The position numbers and the translations under genes are program-made. The notes below the pieces were generated by a model. That model did no database searches. It saw only the letters and a list, made by a program, of their open reading frames with translations, and was not told the origin of the DNA. Below, piece by piece: positions 8,637 to 17,152 of a DNA stretch of 64,000 bases; within the stretch, counting starts at the first letter, position 1, and each line of letters begins with the position of its first letter. Origin of the DNA: Lachnospiraceae bacterium (GTDB taxonomy: Bacteria > Bacillota > Clostridia > Lachnospirales > Lachnospiraceae); NCBI GenBank assembly GCA_017962825.1, contig JAGCUO010000002.1, forward strand, positions 1-64,000, in the 5' to 3' direction.

Positions 8637-10268
8637 TTATAAAGAAGCAAGTAACTCGCATAACTGAAGGTAATAAGGCTTTACATTGACCCTTTTGGTA
8701 AGACCTCCCTGGGGGGACATGTGATCCCCCCTGAATGTATCGAATACATACCAGATTCCGGGGCTTAGCGCGGAACCCTCTTTATAGTTTTCGGATGGTT
8801 CTCCGAAAGGGGCGCCTGCAGATATCGTATTTACGAGGCCGTCATTTGCCTGCCAGGATTCATCCAGAATAAATCCTCCTGCGGTAGATCCGGTATACTC
8901 AGACATTATGATGGATCCCTTCATAAAGATCTGTTCCGTATGATCGGGATCTGCAATAACGTTTCCGTTTGCGTCAGTAACGGTTGATGCGAAAGGTGCT
9001 GCAAAATAATATACATCATCAAAAGTTTTGATCGTGGAATTAAGAGCAAGTGCATTATCTATATGCATATCGTATGCCGCATGATCGTAAGATACTCTGC
9101 CGTCATCTTCTGATCTGGTACCGTTTGATACGGCATCACTGTTTTTCTCATATTCTTCGGGTATGGAGATTTCTGAAACATCAAAATTCGGATCCTCATA
9201 GAGATCATAGGCGGTGGTTCCGTTAGTGGGAGCGGCAAGTGTTACCAGTGCCAAAAGGTGATCTCCGTTACCGCCTTTAAAAAAATCGGAAATGTCATCC
9301 GCATCTGTATATGCAATCTCTTCGGGAAATCCTTCCTTGAGGATCTGTGAGAAAAGTCTAATTGTGGCACCGCCGAATGAATGACCTATAAGCACAAATT
9401 CGGATTCACCGAAGTTCTCCACAAGGGCTCTTCCGGTGAAATCCTCACCGTATCTGTCATGACCGCATCTTGTGCTGTGCTCTTCGCCATAATCGACTCT
9501 GGTTCCGTAGAGCTGCGCATACAGTTCGCAGGCTCTGTCCCATGCGCTTCCGGTAGGATCAACTGATGCAGCGTAACTGTCGTAACCGTGGTTGGTGAGA
9601 TATCTGATCACGTCTCCACCGGACAATCCCCAATAAGGGAAGAATTCATTCTGAGTATCGTAGCTGCCCCAACCGGCCAATCCGTGTACAAAGATATATT
9701 TGATATCCGTCTTGGGCGCCGGCCTGTATCCGACTATTACTGATATAACTGTCGAAAAAGCGAGAAGACCGGCCATCCAGAGGGCAGTCGCTTTTCCACC
9801 GAGATTTTGAATCCTGAAAAACGGGTAAGGACCGTCTACTTTACCGAGATGATTCAGATATACCATAAGGAGGCCGTAAAAAAGAGTTACACATACGGGA
9901 AGAAGAGTCCAGATCATCCTGACATGATTTTCCGCAAAAATATAGGATAAGGTAGACAGGATGGGACAGAGGAGATGCAAAATAAAACTTCTTCCGGTAA
10001 AGAGCATTTCTTTAGCGGATTTTCCCATTGGTATCAGAATACAAGTGGTTACAAAAAATGTCATGACAAGCATACATACACTTAAATATCTGATGACGGA
10101 TACCGGATATTTTTGTCCGAAGATAAGAAGTAAAAGAGATGATATCAGGCATACCATATTTGAAAGCTGTGTATAATAAGTACATATTCCTATTCCACGC
10201 TTTTTATATGAGCCGCCTATTGCTATCAGCTCAAATATAACGATCAGGAGAGCTATTATTCTGGCCAT
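8637..10268 (-). CDS. Membrane-anchored family I.5-like lipase fusion
   Basis: A 543-residue two-part protein. Residues 1-180 hold six or so hydrophobic segments resembling a Pr6Pr/TMEM-like membrane domain. Residues about 190-543 match the Geobacillus/Staphylococcus lipase fold: YIFVHGLAGWG oxyanion region, SAWDRACELYAQLYG, GHSFGG nucleophile (Ser297), ANDGLVNTIS with Asp476, and GDHM with His516, completing a Ser-Asp-His triad. I infer an extracytoplasmic lipase tethered by the N-terminal domain. ATGG at 10268 is preferred because GGAGG lies 8 bases before it; the ATG at 10283 has no ribosome site. The gene has its own promoter. Confidence 0.85.
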   Translation of the reverse strand: MARIIALLIVIFELIAIGGSYKKRGIGICTYYTQLSNMVCLISSLLLLIFGQKYPVSVIRYLSVCMLVMTFFVTTCILIPMGKSAKEMLFTGRSFILHLLCPILSTLSYIFAENHVRMIWTLLPVCVTLFYGLLMVYLNHLGKVDGPYPFFRIQNLGGKATALWMAGLLAFSTVISVIVGYRPAPKTDIKYIFVHGLAGWGSYDTQNEFFPYWGLSGGDVIRYLTNHGYDSYAASVDPTGSAWDRACELYAQLYGTRVDYGEEHSTRCGHDRYGEDFTGRALVENFGESEFVLIGHSFGGATIRLFSQILKEGFPEEIAYTDADDISDFFKGGNGDHLLALVTLAAPTNGTTAYDLYEDPNFDVSEISIPEEYEKNSDAVSNGTRSEDDGRVSYDHAAYDMHIDNALALNSTIKTFDDVYYFAAPFASTVTDANGNVIADPDHTEQIFMKGSIIMSEYTGSTAGGFILDESWQANDGLVNTISAGAPFGEPSENYKEGSALSPGIWYVFDTFRGDHMSPQGGLTKRVNVKPYYLQLCELLASL

Positions 10269-10315
10269 ATATACATCCTCCATAGAAGGGTAAAAGATTG
10301 ATTCGCTTTTACAAA

Positions 10316-10344
10316 ATTATATTGCGCACAATATAAAATGTCAA
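10316..10344 (-). promoter_or_regulatory. Promoter of the lipase gene
   Basis: On the minus strand TTGACA (10344-10339), a 17-base spacer and TATAAT (10321-10316) form a perfect consensus promoter reading toward the lipase start at 10268. Confidence 0.85.
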
Positions 10345-10365
10345 GCAAACTACCCGAAAAAATGA

Positions 10366-10394
10366 TTGACGAAGGATTTCATATCTGATATATT
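10366..10394 (+). promoter_or_regulatory. Promoter of the GNAT-RsgA operon leader
   Basis: TTGACG (10366-10371), a 17-base spacer and TATATT (10389-10394). It diverges from the lipase promoter and reads into a 250-base leader containing a short ORF, a terminator and a ribosome-site hairpin. Confidence 0.75.
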
Positions 10395-10446
10395 TGCTTG
10401 AGTAGGGAACAAAACCCGAAATTCAGAGAAAGCGAGGTAATCATAA

Positions 10447-10512
10447 ATGTTTGTAAACAGAACAGAGTTTGTAAATGAATATGGTATGGTGACCTCGGCT
10501 TATATCGTTTGA
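10447..10512 (+). CDS. Putative regulatory leader peptide, 21 aa
   Basis: ATG 10447 follows GCGAGGT by 6 bases and encodes 21 residues beginning MFVNRTEFVNEYG and ending MVTSAYIV before TGA 10510-10512. It lies between a good promoter and an intrinsic terminator, ahead of a gene for a ribosome-associated GTPase fused to an acetyltransferase. This is the geometry of leader peptides controlling antibiotic-resistance genes. No known stall motif is recognised. Confidence 0.45.
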   Translation: MFVNRTEFVNEYGMVTSAYIV

Positions 10513-10540
10513 TCTGTTTATGATTTATAGATTGTTTTAT

Positions 10541-10570
10541 TGACCGTGGCTCCTTAGTCACGGTTTTTTC
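10541..10570 (+). terminator. Attenuator-like intrinsic terminator
   Basis: TGACCGTG and CACGGT pair (6 bp core 10543-10548 with 10559-10564) and are followed by TTTTTTC. GTGAC at 10489-10493, inside the leader ORF, could instead pair with GTCAC at 10557-10561 in the 3' arm, disrupting the terminator. A second short hairpin (TTGCCCG/CGGGCAA, 10571-10587) follows. Confidence 0.65.
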
Positions 10571-10602
10571 TTGCCCGGATCGGGCAATCAACCGGCAAAG
10601 AG

Positions 10603-10648
10603 GTCTCCATGCCATGATCGAATCGTAATGATCATAGTATAAGGAGAC
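10603..10648 (+). promoter_or_regulatory. Hairpin sequestering the ribosome site of the GNAT-RsgA gene
   Basis: GTCTCC (10603-10608) pairs with GGAGAC (10643-10648), which contains the AAGGAG Shine-Dalgarno site of the TTG start at 10654. An inner stem ATGATC/GATCAT (10614-10619 with 10630-10635) extends it. Together with the terminator upstream it suggests control at both transcription and translation. Confidence 0.5.
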
Positions 10649-10653
10649 AAAAA

Positions 10654-12237
10654 TTGAATAATATAATCATTAGAAAAGAAACCAAAGAAGACTATCACGC
10701 AACCGAACTTATGACCATGAGAGCATTCTGGAACCTGAATGGTCCGGGATGTAATGAGCATCTTCTGGTAAATAAGCTCAGAGGGGCAGGAGAATATCTG
10801 CCCAAGCTCAGTCGTGTAGCGGAGCGTGACGGTAGGATCGTTGGTGCGATCTTTTATTCCAAGGCTATAGTAGTGGGTGGTGACAAAGTAAATGAAGTGC
10901 TGACATTCGGCCCTTTAGCAGTGGAGCCGACTTGCTGTAACTCAGGGATAGGTTCGCTTCTTCTGAAGGAAACACTGCCACTGGCTAAGGAGGCCGGATA
11001 TAAAGGGATCGTGATCTGCGGCGAACCCGGTTATTATCCGAGGCACGGCTTTACTACCTGCGATCATTTTGATATCCACCATCCTGCATTCGGAAATTCA
11101 GATGCATTTATGGCGCTTCCTCTTAACGATGGGTTTGAGGATATTCACGGACTCTTTTATGAGGCACCGATTTTTGAGGAGTGCGAGGATGAAGAGGCGA
11201 TAAGAGAATTCACCAAGGGCTTCCCGTATTACAAACCGCTTAAGCTTTCATGTCAGTGGCTTCATGCCCGGAAACTCGGAAGGATATCGGAGGTTAACAA
11301 AAACTGCTATAAGATAAAATTCTGGGAGAGGGAAATACCTGCGAAATTAAAAGGAAGCTTTTATGAAGAGGATGCCGAGAAGCTTCCGGTAGTCGGTGAC
11401 TATGTGACATTTTTATTAAACGGTCAGGGTGAATCAACAATTCTTTCGGTCTGCGAGAGGAAAAGCTTTCTGCAAAGACCTGATCAGGCGAAGACAGCCG
11501 TGATGCAATATATGGTCGCAAATGTTGATCAGCTCTTTATAGTCACATCACTAAACGAAGACTACAATTACAATCGTATCGCAAGGTATGTAAGCATTGC
11601 GCTTCAGGGAAATACAACACCTGTTGTGATCCTTACTAAATCGGACCTTTGCTCTAATCCCGGAAAATATATAAGAGAAGTTGAGGGAATCTCCGAAAAG
11701 GTACGCGTGCATGCAATTTCTGCTATATACGAGATCGGACTTGATGAACTGAAGGAATATATGATACCCGGAACCACCATATGTCTTATGGGGTCTTCGG
11801 GCGCAGGCAAATCAACACTCATTAATGCCATTATCGGTGAAGATACCATGAAGACTTCCGGGATCAGAGAAGATGATGATAAGGGAAGACATACTACCAC
11901 CTACAGAAAACTGATCGAACTGCCTGACGGGGTCACGATCATAGATACTCCGGGAATGAGAGAAGTCGGTATGGCGAACGTGCAGGATGGGATCGATGAT
12001 ACGTTTTCGGATATCGTGGAGCTTGAGTGCAGATGTAAATTCAGCAACTGCAGACATGATACGGAGCCGGGCTGTGCGATCAAGGCTGCACTTGAAAGCG
12101 GAGAGTTATCTCATGAGCGTTATGAACTGTATAAGAGTCTCGGAAGAGAAAACACGCGCAATTATGCGAAAAAAAAGGAAATATCAAAATATTCGAAAGC
12201 CAGAAAAAAATTCAACGGATTAAATAATCTTTATTAA
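10654..12237 (+). CDS. GNAT acetyltransferase fused to RsgA-type ribosome GTPase
   Basis: A 527-residue fusion. Residues 1-185 are a YhbS-like GNAT N-acetyltransferase (LAVEPTCCNSGIGSLLLKE acetyl-CoA loop, GYYPRHGF). Residues about 195-527 are a complete RsgA/YjeQ: OB-fold (GRISEVNKNCYKIKF..GDYV), then a circularly permuted GTPase with G4 TKSD (328-331), G1 GSSGAGKS (380-387), G3 DTPG (431-434), and a zinc knuckle with C461, C466, H468, C474. RsgA acts in late 30S assembly. Start is TTG after AAGGAG. A fused acetyltransferase suggests modification of a ribosomal factor or a ribosome-targeting drug; this is inference. APH-GNAT follows 10 bases later. Confidence 0.9.
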   Translation: MNNIIIRKETKEDYHATELMTMRAFWNLNGPGCNEHLLVNKLRGAGEYLPKLSRVAERDGRIVGAIFYSKAIVVGGDKVNEVLTFGPLAVEPTCCNSGIGSLLLKETLPLAKEAGYKGIVICGEPGYYPRHGFTTCDHFDIHHPAFGNSDAFMALPLNDGFEDIHGLFYEAPIFEECEDEEAIREFTKGFPYYKPLKLSCQWLHARKLGRISEVNKNCYKIKFWEREIPAKLKGSFYEEDAEKLPVVGDYVTFLLNGQGESTILSVCERKSFLQRPDQAKTAVMQYMVANVDQLFIVTSLNEDYNYNRIARYVSIALQGNTTPVVILTKSDLCSNPGKYIREVEGISEKVRVHAISAIYEIGLDELKEYMIPGTTICLMGSSGAGKSTLINAIIGEDTMKTSGIREDDDKGRHTTTYRKLIELPDGVTIIDTPGMREVGMANVQDGIDDTFSDIVELECRCKFSNCRHDTEPGCAIKAALESGELSHERYELYKSLGRENTRNYAKKKEISKYSKARKKFNGLNNLY

Positions 12238-12247
12238 GGAGATGACT

Positions 12248-13831
12248 ATGGAAGACTTAATAAAATGCTTATCCGAACTTATATCAAAATGTGAATTGGG
12301 CAGGATGCTTGATGCGCCGCAGAAAGTATCCGGCGGACTGTTGCATAAGATGTATAAGGTAAGAACGGAAAAAGGCACATATGCTGTGAAGATACTCAAT
12401 CCGGAGATAATGAAACGCCAGGGAGTGTTTGAAAATTACAGACGGGCTGAAGAGCTTGAAGATCGTCTGGATAAAGCCGGGATCAGGATTGTTTCTTCGC
12501 TTGTCTTTGACGGAAAGAAAATGATCGAATGCGAAGGGAAGTACTTCTATATTTTTAACTGGCTGGAAGGCAGTATTACCGATTGGAATTCCATATCCAG
12601 GGATCAGTGCTTTAAGGCAGGTGAAATTCTGGGAAAGATACACGGTCTTGATGCACATAATGCGGAAAAACCGGAACCGGAGATAAGAGATATTGATTTT
12701 GCGGAATATAAGAAAATCGCCGAAGAGAAAAACTCCGAGATAGCAGTTTGTTTAAATGAGAATCTGACTCTTCTGGAAGAGGCACAAAGGAAGCTTAACG
12801 TTGCCGAAAAGATGCTTCCGGCAATGAGGGCAGTTGACGATTCCGATATGGATCCTAAAAACATCATGTGGAATGAAGGGATTCCTTACGTAATAGATCT
12901 TGAGTGTCTGGACTACGGTAATCCTATATCCTCATGTCTTAATCTGTCTCTTCAGTGGGCCGGAACTGTAAACGGAAAATATAGTGAGGAAAATCTCAAA
13001 GCGTTTTATGAAGGTTATCTGAAATCTTATGACAACGGATTCAGATCTTATGACGAGCTGTTCGGAACCGCATACATATGGGTTGAATGGCTTGAGTACA
13101 ATATAAGACGCGCCTTGGGGATGGAAGGAAGTAATGGGGAAACCATCGCTCTTGGAACGGATGAAGTCAAAAATACAATAAACCGGATACGTTATTTGAA
13201 CTCGATTGAAAAAGATGTATGCAGAGTTCTCGGCGATCTCCCTTCTCCCGATCCGGAAAAGTATGATACTCATGATGACAGTCTCTGCTATATAGATTTA
13301 ACGTTTAAAGGTGACATAACGGATAAACCGGTCGCAGAACTCCCTAACGGATACCGCTTTGTAAATTATAGTGACGGCGATAAAAAAGCCTGGATTGATA
13401 TAGAATTGTCAGCGGGCGAAATTCTTGATAAAAAACATGGCGAAGAATGCTGGCAGAGATATTACGGATCCTGTGAGGACGAACTTACGGAGCGGATGAT
13501 CTTTATAGAAAACCGGAATGGAGAAAAGGTTGCTACCGCCACGGCTTTTTATGATATCCATGGAAACTCTTTACCGGGAGAGGGCCGGCTCCACTGGGTG
13601 GGTATTAAAAAGGAGGCTCAGGGAAAAGGCCTGTCGAAGCCTTTGATAACATATACACTGGGCGTTATGCGGAATCTGGGATATAATAGCACTAAGATTC
13701 ATACGCAGACAAATACATGGCTTGCGTGTAAAATATATCATGATCTTGGCTTCAGACCGGACGAAGACAGTATCGAAAGAGACAGGTTCGGATGGAAAAT
13801 GGTCAGGTTACTGACGAAAGAAGGAATGTAA
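12248..13831 (+). CDS. APH-type phosphotransferase fused to GNAT acetyltransferase
   Basis: A protein of about 527 residues. Residues 1-340 are an aminoglycoside/choline-kinase-like domain: AVKILNPE (ATP lysine), the Brenner-type loop AVDDSDMDPKNIMW (Asp about 200, Asn about 205) and the metal-binding VIDLECLDYGNP. Residues about 365-527 are a GNAT domain with LHWVGIKKEAQGKGLSKPL as acetyl-CoA loop and YHDLGF at the end. Domain order is the reverse of the AAC(6')-APH(2'') resistance enzyme. The HGD motif is DSD here, so kinase activity is not certain. ATG 12248 is chosen for AAGGAG spacing; ATG 12242 overlaps that site. It is co-transcribed with GNAT-RsgA. Confidence 0.82.
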   Translation: MEDLIKCLSELISKCELGRMLDAPQKVSGGLLHKMYKVRTEKGTYAVKILNPEIMKRQGVFENYRRAEELEDRLDKAGIRIVSSLVFDGKKMIECEGKYFYIFNWLEGSITDWNSISRDQCFKAGEILGKIHGLDAHNAEKPEPEIRDIDFAEYKKIAEEKNSEIAVCLNENLTLLEEAQRKLNVAEKMLPAMRAVDDSDMDPKNIMWNEGIPYVIDLECLDYGNPISSCLNLSLQWAGTVNGKYSEENLKAFYEGYLKSYDNGFRSYDELFGTAYIWVEWLEYNIRRALGMEGSNGETIALGTDEVKNTINRIRYLNSIEKDVCRVLGDLPSPDPEKYDTHDDSLCYIDLTFKGDITDKPVAELPNGYRFVNYSDGDKKAWIDIELSAGEILDKKHGEECWQRYYGSCEDELTERMIFIENRNGEKVATATAFYDIHGNSLPGEGRLHWVGIKKEAQGKGLSKPLITYTLGVMRNLGYNSTKIHTQTNTWLACKIYHDLGFRPDEDSIERDRFGWKMVRLLTKEGM

Positions 13832-13837
13832 TAAATT

Positions 13838-15049
13838 ATGAGAGCATATGAAAGACTGTTAAATTATGTTGTGATCCATACGACAAGTGATGAAAATTCA
13901 GAAACTGTTCCTTCGACAAAGAGACAGTTTGATCTTGCTGATCTTCTTGTTAAGGAGATGAAAGATCTGGGTATAGAGGATGCATCGGCGGACGACAATT
14001 GTTATGTCATGGGACATGTTCCCGCCACAGAAGGTTGTGAGAACGCGCCCAAGATCGGATTTATAGCTCATCTGGATACGGCACCTGACAGTTCGGGAGA
14101 AAATGTTCATCCCATACTTCATGAAAACTATGACGGTAATGATGTGGATCTTGGAAACGGACGTATCCTTACTACCGAATTATTTCCTCATTTAAAGGAT
14201 CTTAAGGGAAGAACACTTATTACCACCGACGGAACCACTCTTCTCGGTGCGGATGATAAATCCGGAATCGCTGAGATCATGACTATGGTGGAAGAACTGA
14301 AAAAACAGGATATTCCTCACGGTAAAATATGTATTGCATTTACTCCCGATGAAGAAATAGGACACGGCGCATCACTCCTTGATCTGGAAAAGTTTGATGC
14401 TGACTTTGGATATACGGTCGATGGCGGTCCGGAAAATGAGATCGAATATGAGAACTTTAATGCGGCAAAAGCGGTATTTAAGGTAAGAGGTGTAAGCGTG
14501 CATCCCGGTGATGCAAAGAACCGAATGATCAATGCAGCGCTTGTAGCATGTGAGATTTCTTCAATGCTTCCTTCTGCCGAGACTCCGGCACATACGGAAG
14601 ATCGCGAAGGTTTTTACCATCTTACCGATATAAACGGCGATGTTGAAAATGCAAAGATCGAATATATCATAAGAGATCATGATGCATCATTGTTTAATGC
14701 AAAACTCGAAACCCTCCGTAAGATAGAGAAAATCCTTAATGAGAAGTATGGCGAAGGAACCGTAACCTTATCCGTAACGGAACAGTATCGCAATATGATA
14801 GAGAAGATAAGACCTCACATTCATATTGTTGAGACGGCCAAGAAATGCATAGTCGAGCAGGGCCTTGAGGTAAAGGATGTTCCTATCAGAGGAGGTACGG
14901 ACGGAGCACAGCTTTCATTCAGAGGACTTCCCTGCCCGAATCTTGGAACCGGCGGTTATGCTTTCCACGGACCTTTTGAACATATAACTGCAGAGGGTAT
15001 GGATTCGGTGGTTAAGATTGTTTGCGGTATCGTTAAATCCTATGCGTAA
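13838..15049 (+). CDS. pepT: Peptidase T (tripeptide aminopeptidase)
   Basis: A 403-residue M20B metallopeptidase removing N-terminal residues from tripeptides in the cytoplasm. Zinc-site motifs in order: IAHLDTAPD, TTDGTTLLGADDKSGIAEI, TPDEEIGHGA, VDGGPENEIEYENFNA, and PIRGGTDGAQLSFRGLPCPN near the C-terminus, with FHGPFEH. Length and motif order are complete. It starts 6 bases after APH-GNAT, so it may share that transcript, though its role is housekeeping. Confidence 0.95.
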   Translation: MRAYERLLNYVVIHTTSDENSETVPSTKRQFDLADLLVKEMKDLGIEDASADDNCYVMGHVPATEGCENAPKIGFIAHLDTAPDSSGENVHPILHENYDGNDVDLGNGRILTTELFPHLKDLKGRTLITTDGTTLLGADDKSGIAEIMTMVEELKKQDIPHGKICIAFTPDEEIGHGASLLDLEKFDADFGYTVDGGPENEIEYENFNAAKAVFKVRGVSVHPGDAKNRMINAALVACEISSMLPSAETPAHTEDREGFYHLTDINGDVENAKIEYIIRDHDASLFNAKLETLRKIEKILNEKYGEGTVTLSVTEQYRNMIEKIRPHIHIVETAKKCIVEQGLEVKDVPIRGGTDGAQLSFRGLPCPNLGTGGYAFHGPFEHITAEGMDSVVKIVCGIVKSYA

Positions 15050-15064
15050 AGGAAAAACTGATAT

Positions 15065-15310
15065 ATGAAAGTATTCAAAGAGATTTTTGATTCATTGATC
15101 ATTGCAGGCACAATAATACTACTGATCGGATTATATTATTGGATAATAAAAGCCGGTCTGCCATATCAGGATGCTCCAACGGAATTACAGATACAGTATG
15201 CTATTAACTTGGGCATAGGTGAGACTTTGGTTAAAACCGGAATATGTGTGACGGCTCTGGGTTCTGTATGCCGTATAGTATTCGGTGTTATCGGAAAGAA
15301 AAAGAAATAA
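15065..15310 (+). CDS. Small two-helix membrane protein, unknown
   Basis: An 81-residue protein with two hydrophobic segments (about 10-28, SLIIAGTIILLIGLYYWII, and about 48-74) and a lysine-rich C-terminal tail. I do not recognise a family. It sits between pepT and a MATE exporter with gaps of 15 and 8 bases, so it is probably in the same transcript. Confidence 0.6.
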   Translation: MKVFKEIFDSLIIAGTIILLIGLYYWIIKAGLPYQDAPTELQIQYAINLGIGETLVKTGICVTALGSVCRIVFGVIGKKKK

Positions 15311-15318
15311 GATAATAC

Positions 15319-16683
15319 ATGAAGAATTTTTTATCTGCCAGAAAAGGCTTTTACAGAGAACTGTTTGTTCTGGTAATTCCCATAGTAATACAAAATCTGA
15401 TAGCTTCATCGGTCAGCGTTGCTGATACTCTGATGCTGGGAAATGTGGATCAGACATCTCTTTCCGCCTCGGGACTTGCGGGACAGTTGATGTTTTTGAT
15501 AAACGTCATGTTCTTCGGACTTAACTCAGCGCTTACCATATTGGCTTCCCAGTATTGGGGAAAAAAGAATGTAAAGGTTATATCCAAGATTCTTGGAATT
15601 GGATTGATAATCGCGATGGTCGTAACGGTTTCTTTTTCGGCAGCTGCCTTTTTCATTCCGAGACATGTAATGTGGATATGGACCGATGATCCGGAACTGA
15701 TCGCTGCGGGAGCCATATATCTAAGATATGTTGCACCGTCATATATTTTCCTGGGATTGTTCCAGCCGTATCTGACCATACTTAAAAGCTGTGAGAGAGT
15801 TGTTTTCTCTACGGTGGTTTCAACTGCGGCGCTAATTATCAATGTATTATTCAATTATCTGCTGATATTCGGACACGGACCGTTTCCCGAACTCGGAATA
15901 ACCGGAGCGGCGGTCGCTACATCAATCTCATGCGGGTCCGGTGCACTTATTTGTCTGATCGATTTCCTCAGGCAGAAAGTATTGCCCAGAAATCCCGTGA
16001 TCATGTTTAAGATTCCGCGTGCACTCATAGGGGATTTCTTCAAGTATTCTCTTCCTGCATTTATCAACGATATCATGTGGGGACTTGCATTTACGGTCAA
16101 CTCGATCATCATGGGTCATCTCGGAACTGACATCGTTGCTGCCAATGCGGTCGTATCTTCCGTAAGAGATCTTATAACAGTAGTGGGCTTCGGTATATCG
16201 GCAGCGGCTTCCATCATGCTCGGTAAAGAGATCGGTGAAAACCGCCTTGATGTGGCCAAGAAGGATGCATCATCAATCGTAAGAGTCACGGTCTTTTCGG
16301 GTATAATTGCCGGATTTGTTCTCCTGATAATAAGTCCGTTTGTTCCGGGCCTTGTGGAGATATCCGAAACAGCGGTCAGCTATCTTAAGATAATGCTTTA
16401 TATCAATATAGCTTACCAGATGGGCCAGATCGTCAATACCGTACTTATCGCGTCAATATTCAGGTGCGGTGGTAATTCCAAATATGGAATGTTTCTGGAT
16501 ATCATATGCATGTGGTGTTTTGCCGTCCCTCTTGGACTTATCAGTGCGTTTGTACTTAAGCTGCCGCCACTTATTGTGTATATACTTATGTGTACCGATG
16601 AATTTGCCAAGATGCCGTTTGCGGTTCGTCATTATCTCAAGGGCGGATGGATCAGGAATATTACAAGAGAAAATGTTGCATAA
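15319..16683 (+). CDS. MATE family efflux transporter
   Basis: A 454-residue cation-coupled multidrug exporter with about 12 membrane helices in two halves. The N-terminal half has LVIPIVIQNLIASSVSVADTLMLG and GLNSALTILASQYWG; the second half repeats the pattern at FFKYSLPAFINDIMWGLAFTV and VVGFGISAAASIMLGKEIG. This matches NorM/DinF-like clostridial MATE proteins. It starts 8 bases after the small membrane protein. Its neighbours (APH-GNAT, leader-controlled genes) fit a drug or stress context, but the substrate cannot be read from sequence. Confidence 0.92.
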   Translation: MKNFLSARKGFYRELFVLVIPIVIQNLIASSVSVADTLMLGNVDQTSLSASGLAGQLMFLINVMFFGLNSALTILASQYWGKKNVKVISKILGIGLIIAMVVTVSFSAAAFFIPRHVMWIWTDDPELIAAGAIYLRYVAPSYIFLGLFQPYLTILKSCERVVFSTVVSTAALIINVLFNYLLIFGHGPFPELGITGAAVATSISCGSGALICLIDFLRQKVLPRNPVIMFKIPRALIGDFFKYSLPAFINDIMWGLAFTVNSIIMGHLGTDIVAANAVVSSVRDLITVVGFGISAAASIMLGKEIGENRLDVAKKDASSIVRVTVFSGIIAGFVLLIISPFVPGLVEISETAVSYLKIMLYINIAYQMGQIVNTVLIASIFRCGGNSKYGMFLDIICMWCFAVPLGLISAFVLKLPPLIVYILMCTDEFAKMPFAVRHYLKGGWIRNITRENVA

Positions 16684-16784
16684 GACTCAAGTTTGTTTAG
16701 AAACATTCTTGAGGTTGCAATGGATAATATCTGAATCTACAATCATAGATGATAAGTGTTGTTTTGTTTTTGAAAGGAGTTTTT

Positions 16785-16814
16785 ATGAGGATTCGTGTAG
16801 TAATGGCTCAGTAG
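16785..16814 (+). CDS. Putative macrolide-type leader peptide, 9 aa
   Basis: AAAGGAG at 16773-16779 is followed by ATG 16785 and encodes MRIRVVMAQ, then TAG. Arg-Ile-Arg is a +X+ motif of the kind that arrests ribosomes in the presence of macrolides in ErmD-class leader peptides (MRLR). Its last two codons lie inside the first arm of a switchable hairpin, described next. The strength of the ribosome site on so short an ORF argues against chance. Confidence 0.5.
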   Translation: MRIRVVMAQ

Positions 16815-16846
16815 TCTGAGCTTAAATAAATGAATCGTAAGCTCAG
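16806..16846 (+). promoter_or_regulatory. Switchable hairpin (translational attenuator candidate)
   Basis: Three segments: 1, GCTCAG 16806-16811; 2, CTGAGCTT 16816-16823; 3, AAGCTCAG 16839-16846. Segment 2 pairs perfectly with either 1 (6 bp) or 3 (8 bp). Segment 1 is the end of the leader ORF, so a translating ribosome decides which forms. CTGCTT at 16863-16868, next to the TAGGAGG site of the next gene, could pair weakly with free segment 3. Confidence 0.5.
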
Positions 16847-16880
16847 ATGAATCCCGGCAGATCTGCTTAGGAGGATAAAT

Positions 16881-17147
16881 ATGAGCTATATAAAGGCAGA
16901 AGACATCCTGCCCAAAGAATTAATTGAAACGATTCAGCAATATGTAGAAGGAAAGTCAATTTATATACCGAGTAAAGAAAAACAGGAGTGGGGATCTTCC
17001 ACATCCGCAAAAACTTTTTTTCGTGAAAGAAACGAAAAGATCTACGCGGGTCATCTGCAGGGTTTATCTAACGGAGAACTTGCCCTGAGTTTTTCTTTGT
17101 CTGAAAAAAGCATACAGAGGATTCTGCGTGATCTGAAAACGGCTTAA
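16881..17147 (+). CDS. CD3324-family small HTH protein
   Basis: An 88-residue protein matching the clostridial CD3324 family (YIKAEDILPKELIETIQQYV at the start). The C-terminal half has a Mor-like helix-turn-helix: LSNGELALSFSLSEKSIQRIL. The middle (YIPSKEKQEWGSSTSAKTFF) is typical. Probably a DNA-binding regulator. AGGAGG lies 7 bases before the ATG. It is downstream of the MRIRVVMAQ leader and directly upstream of a DUF1062 gene, a pairing common in this group. Confidence 0.78.
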   Translation: MSYIKAEDILPKELIETIQQYVEGKSIYIPSKEKQEWGSSTSAKTFFRERNEKIYAGHLQGLSNGELALSFSLSEKSIQRILRDLKTA

Positions 17148-17152
17148 ATGTC

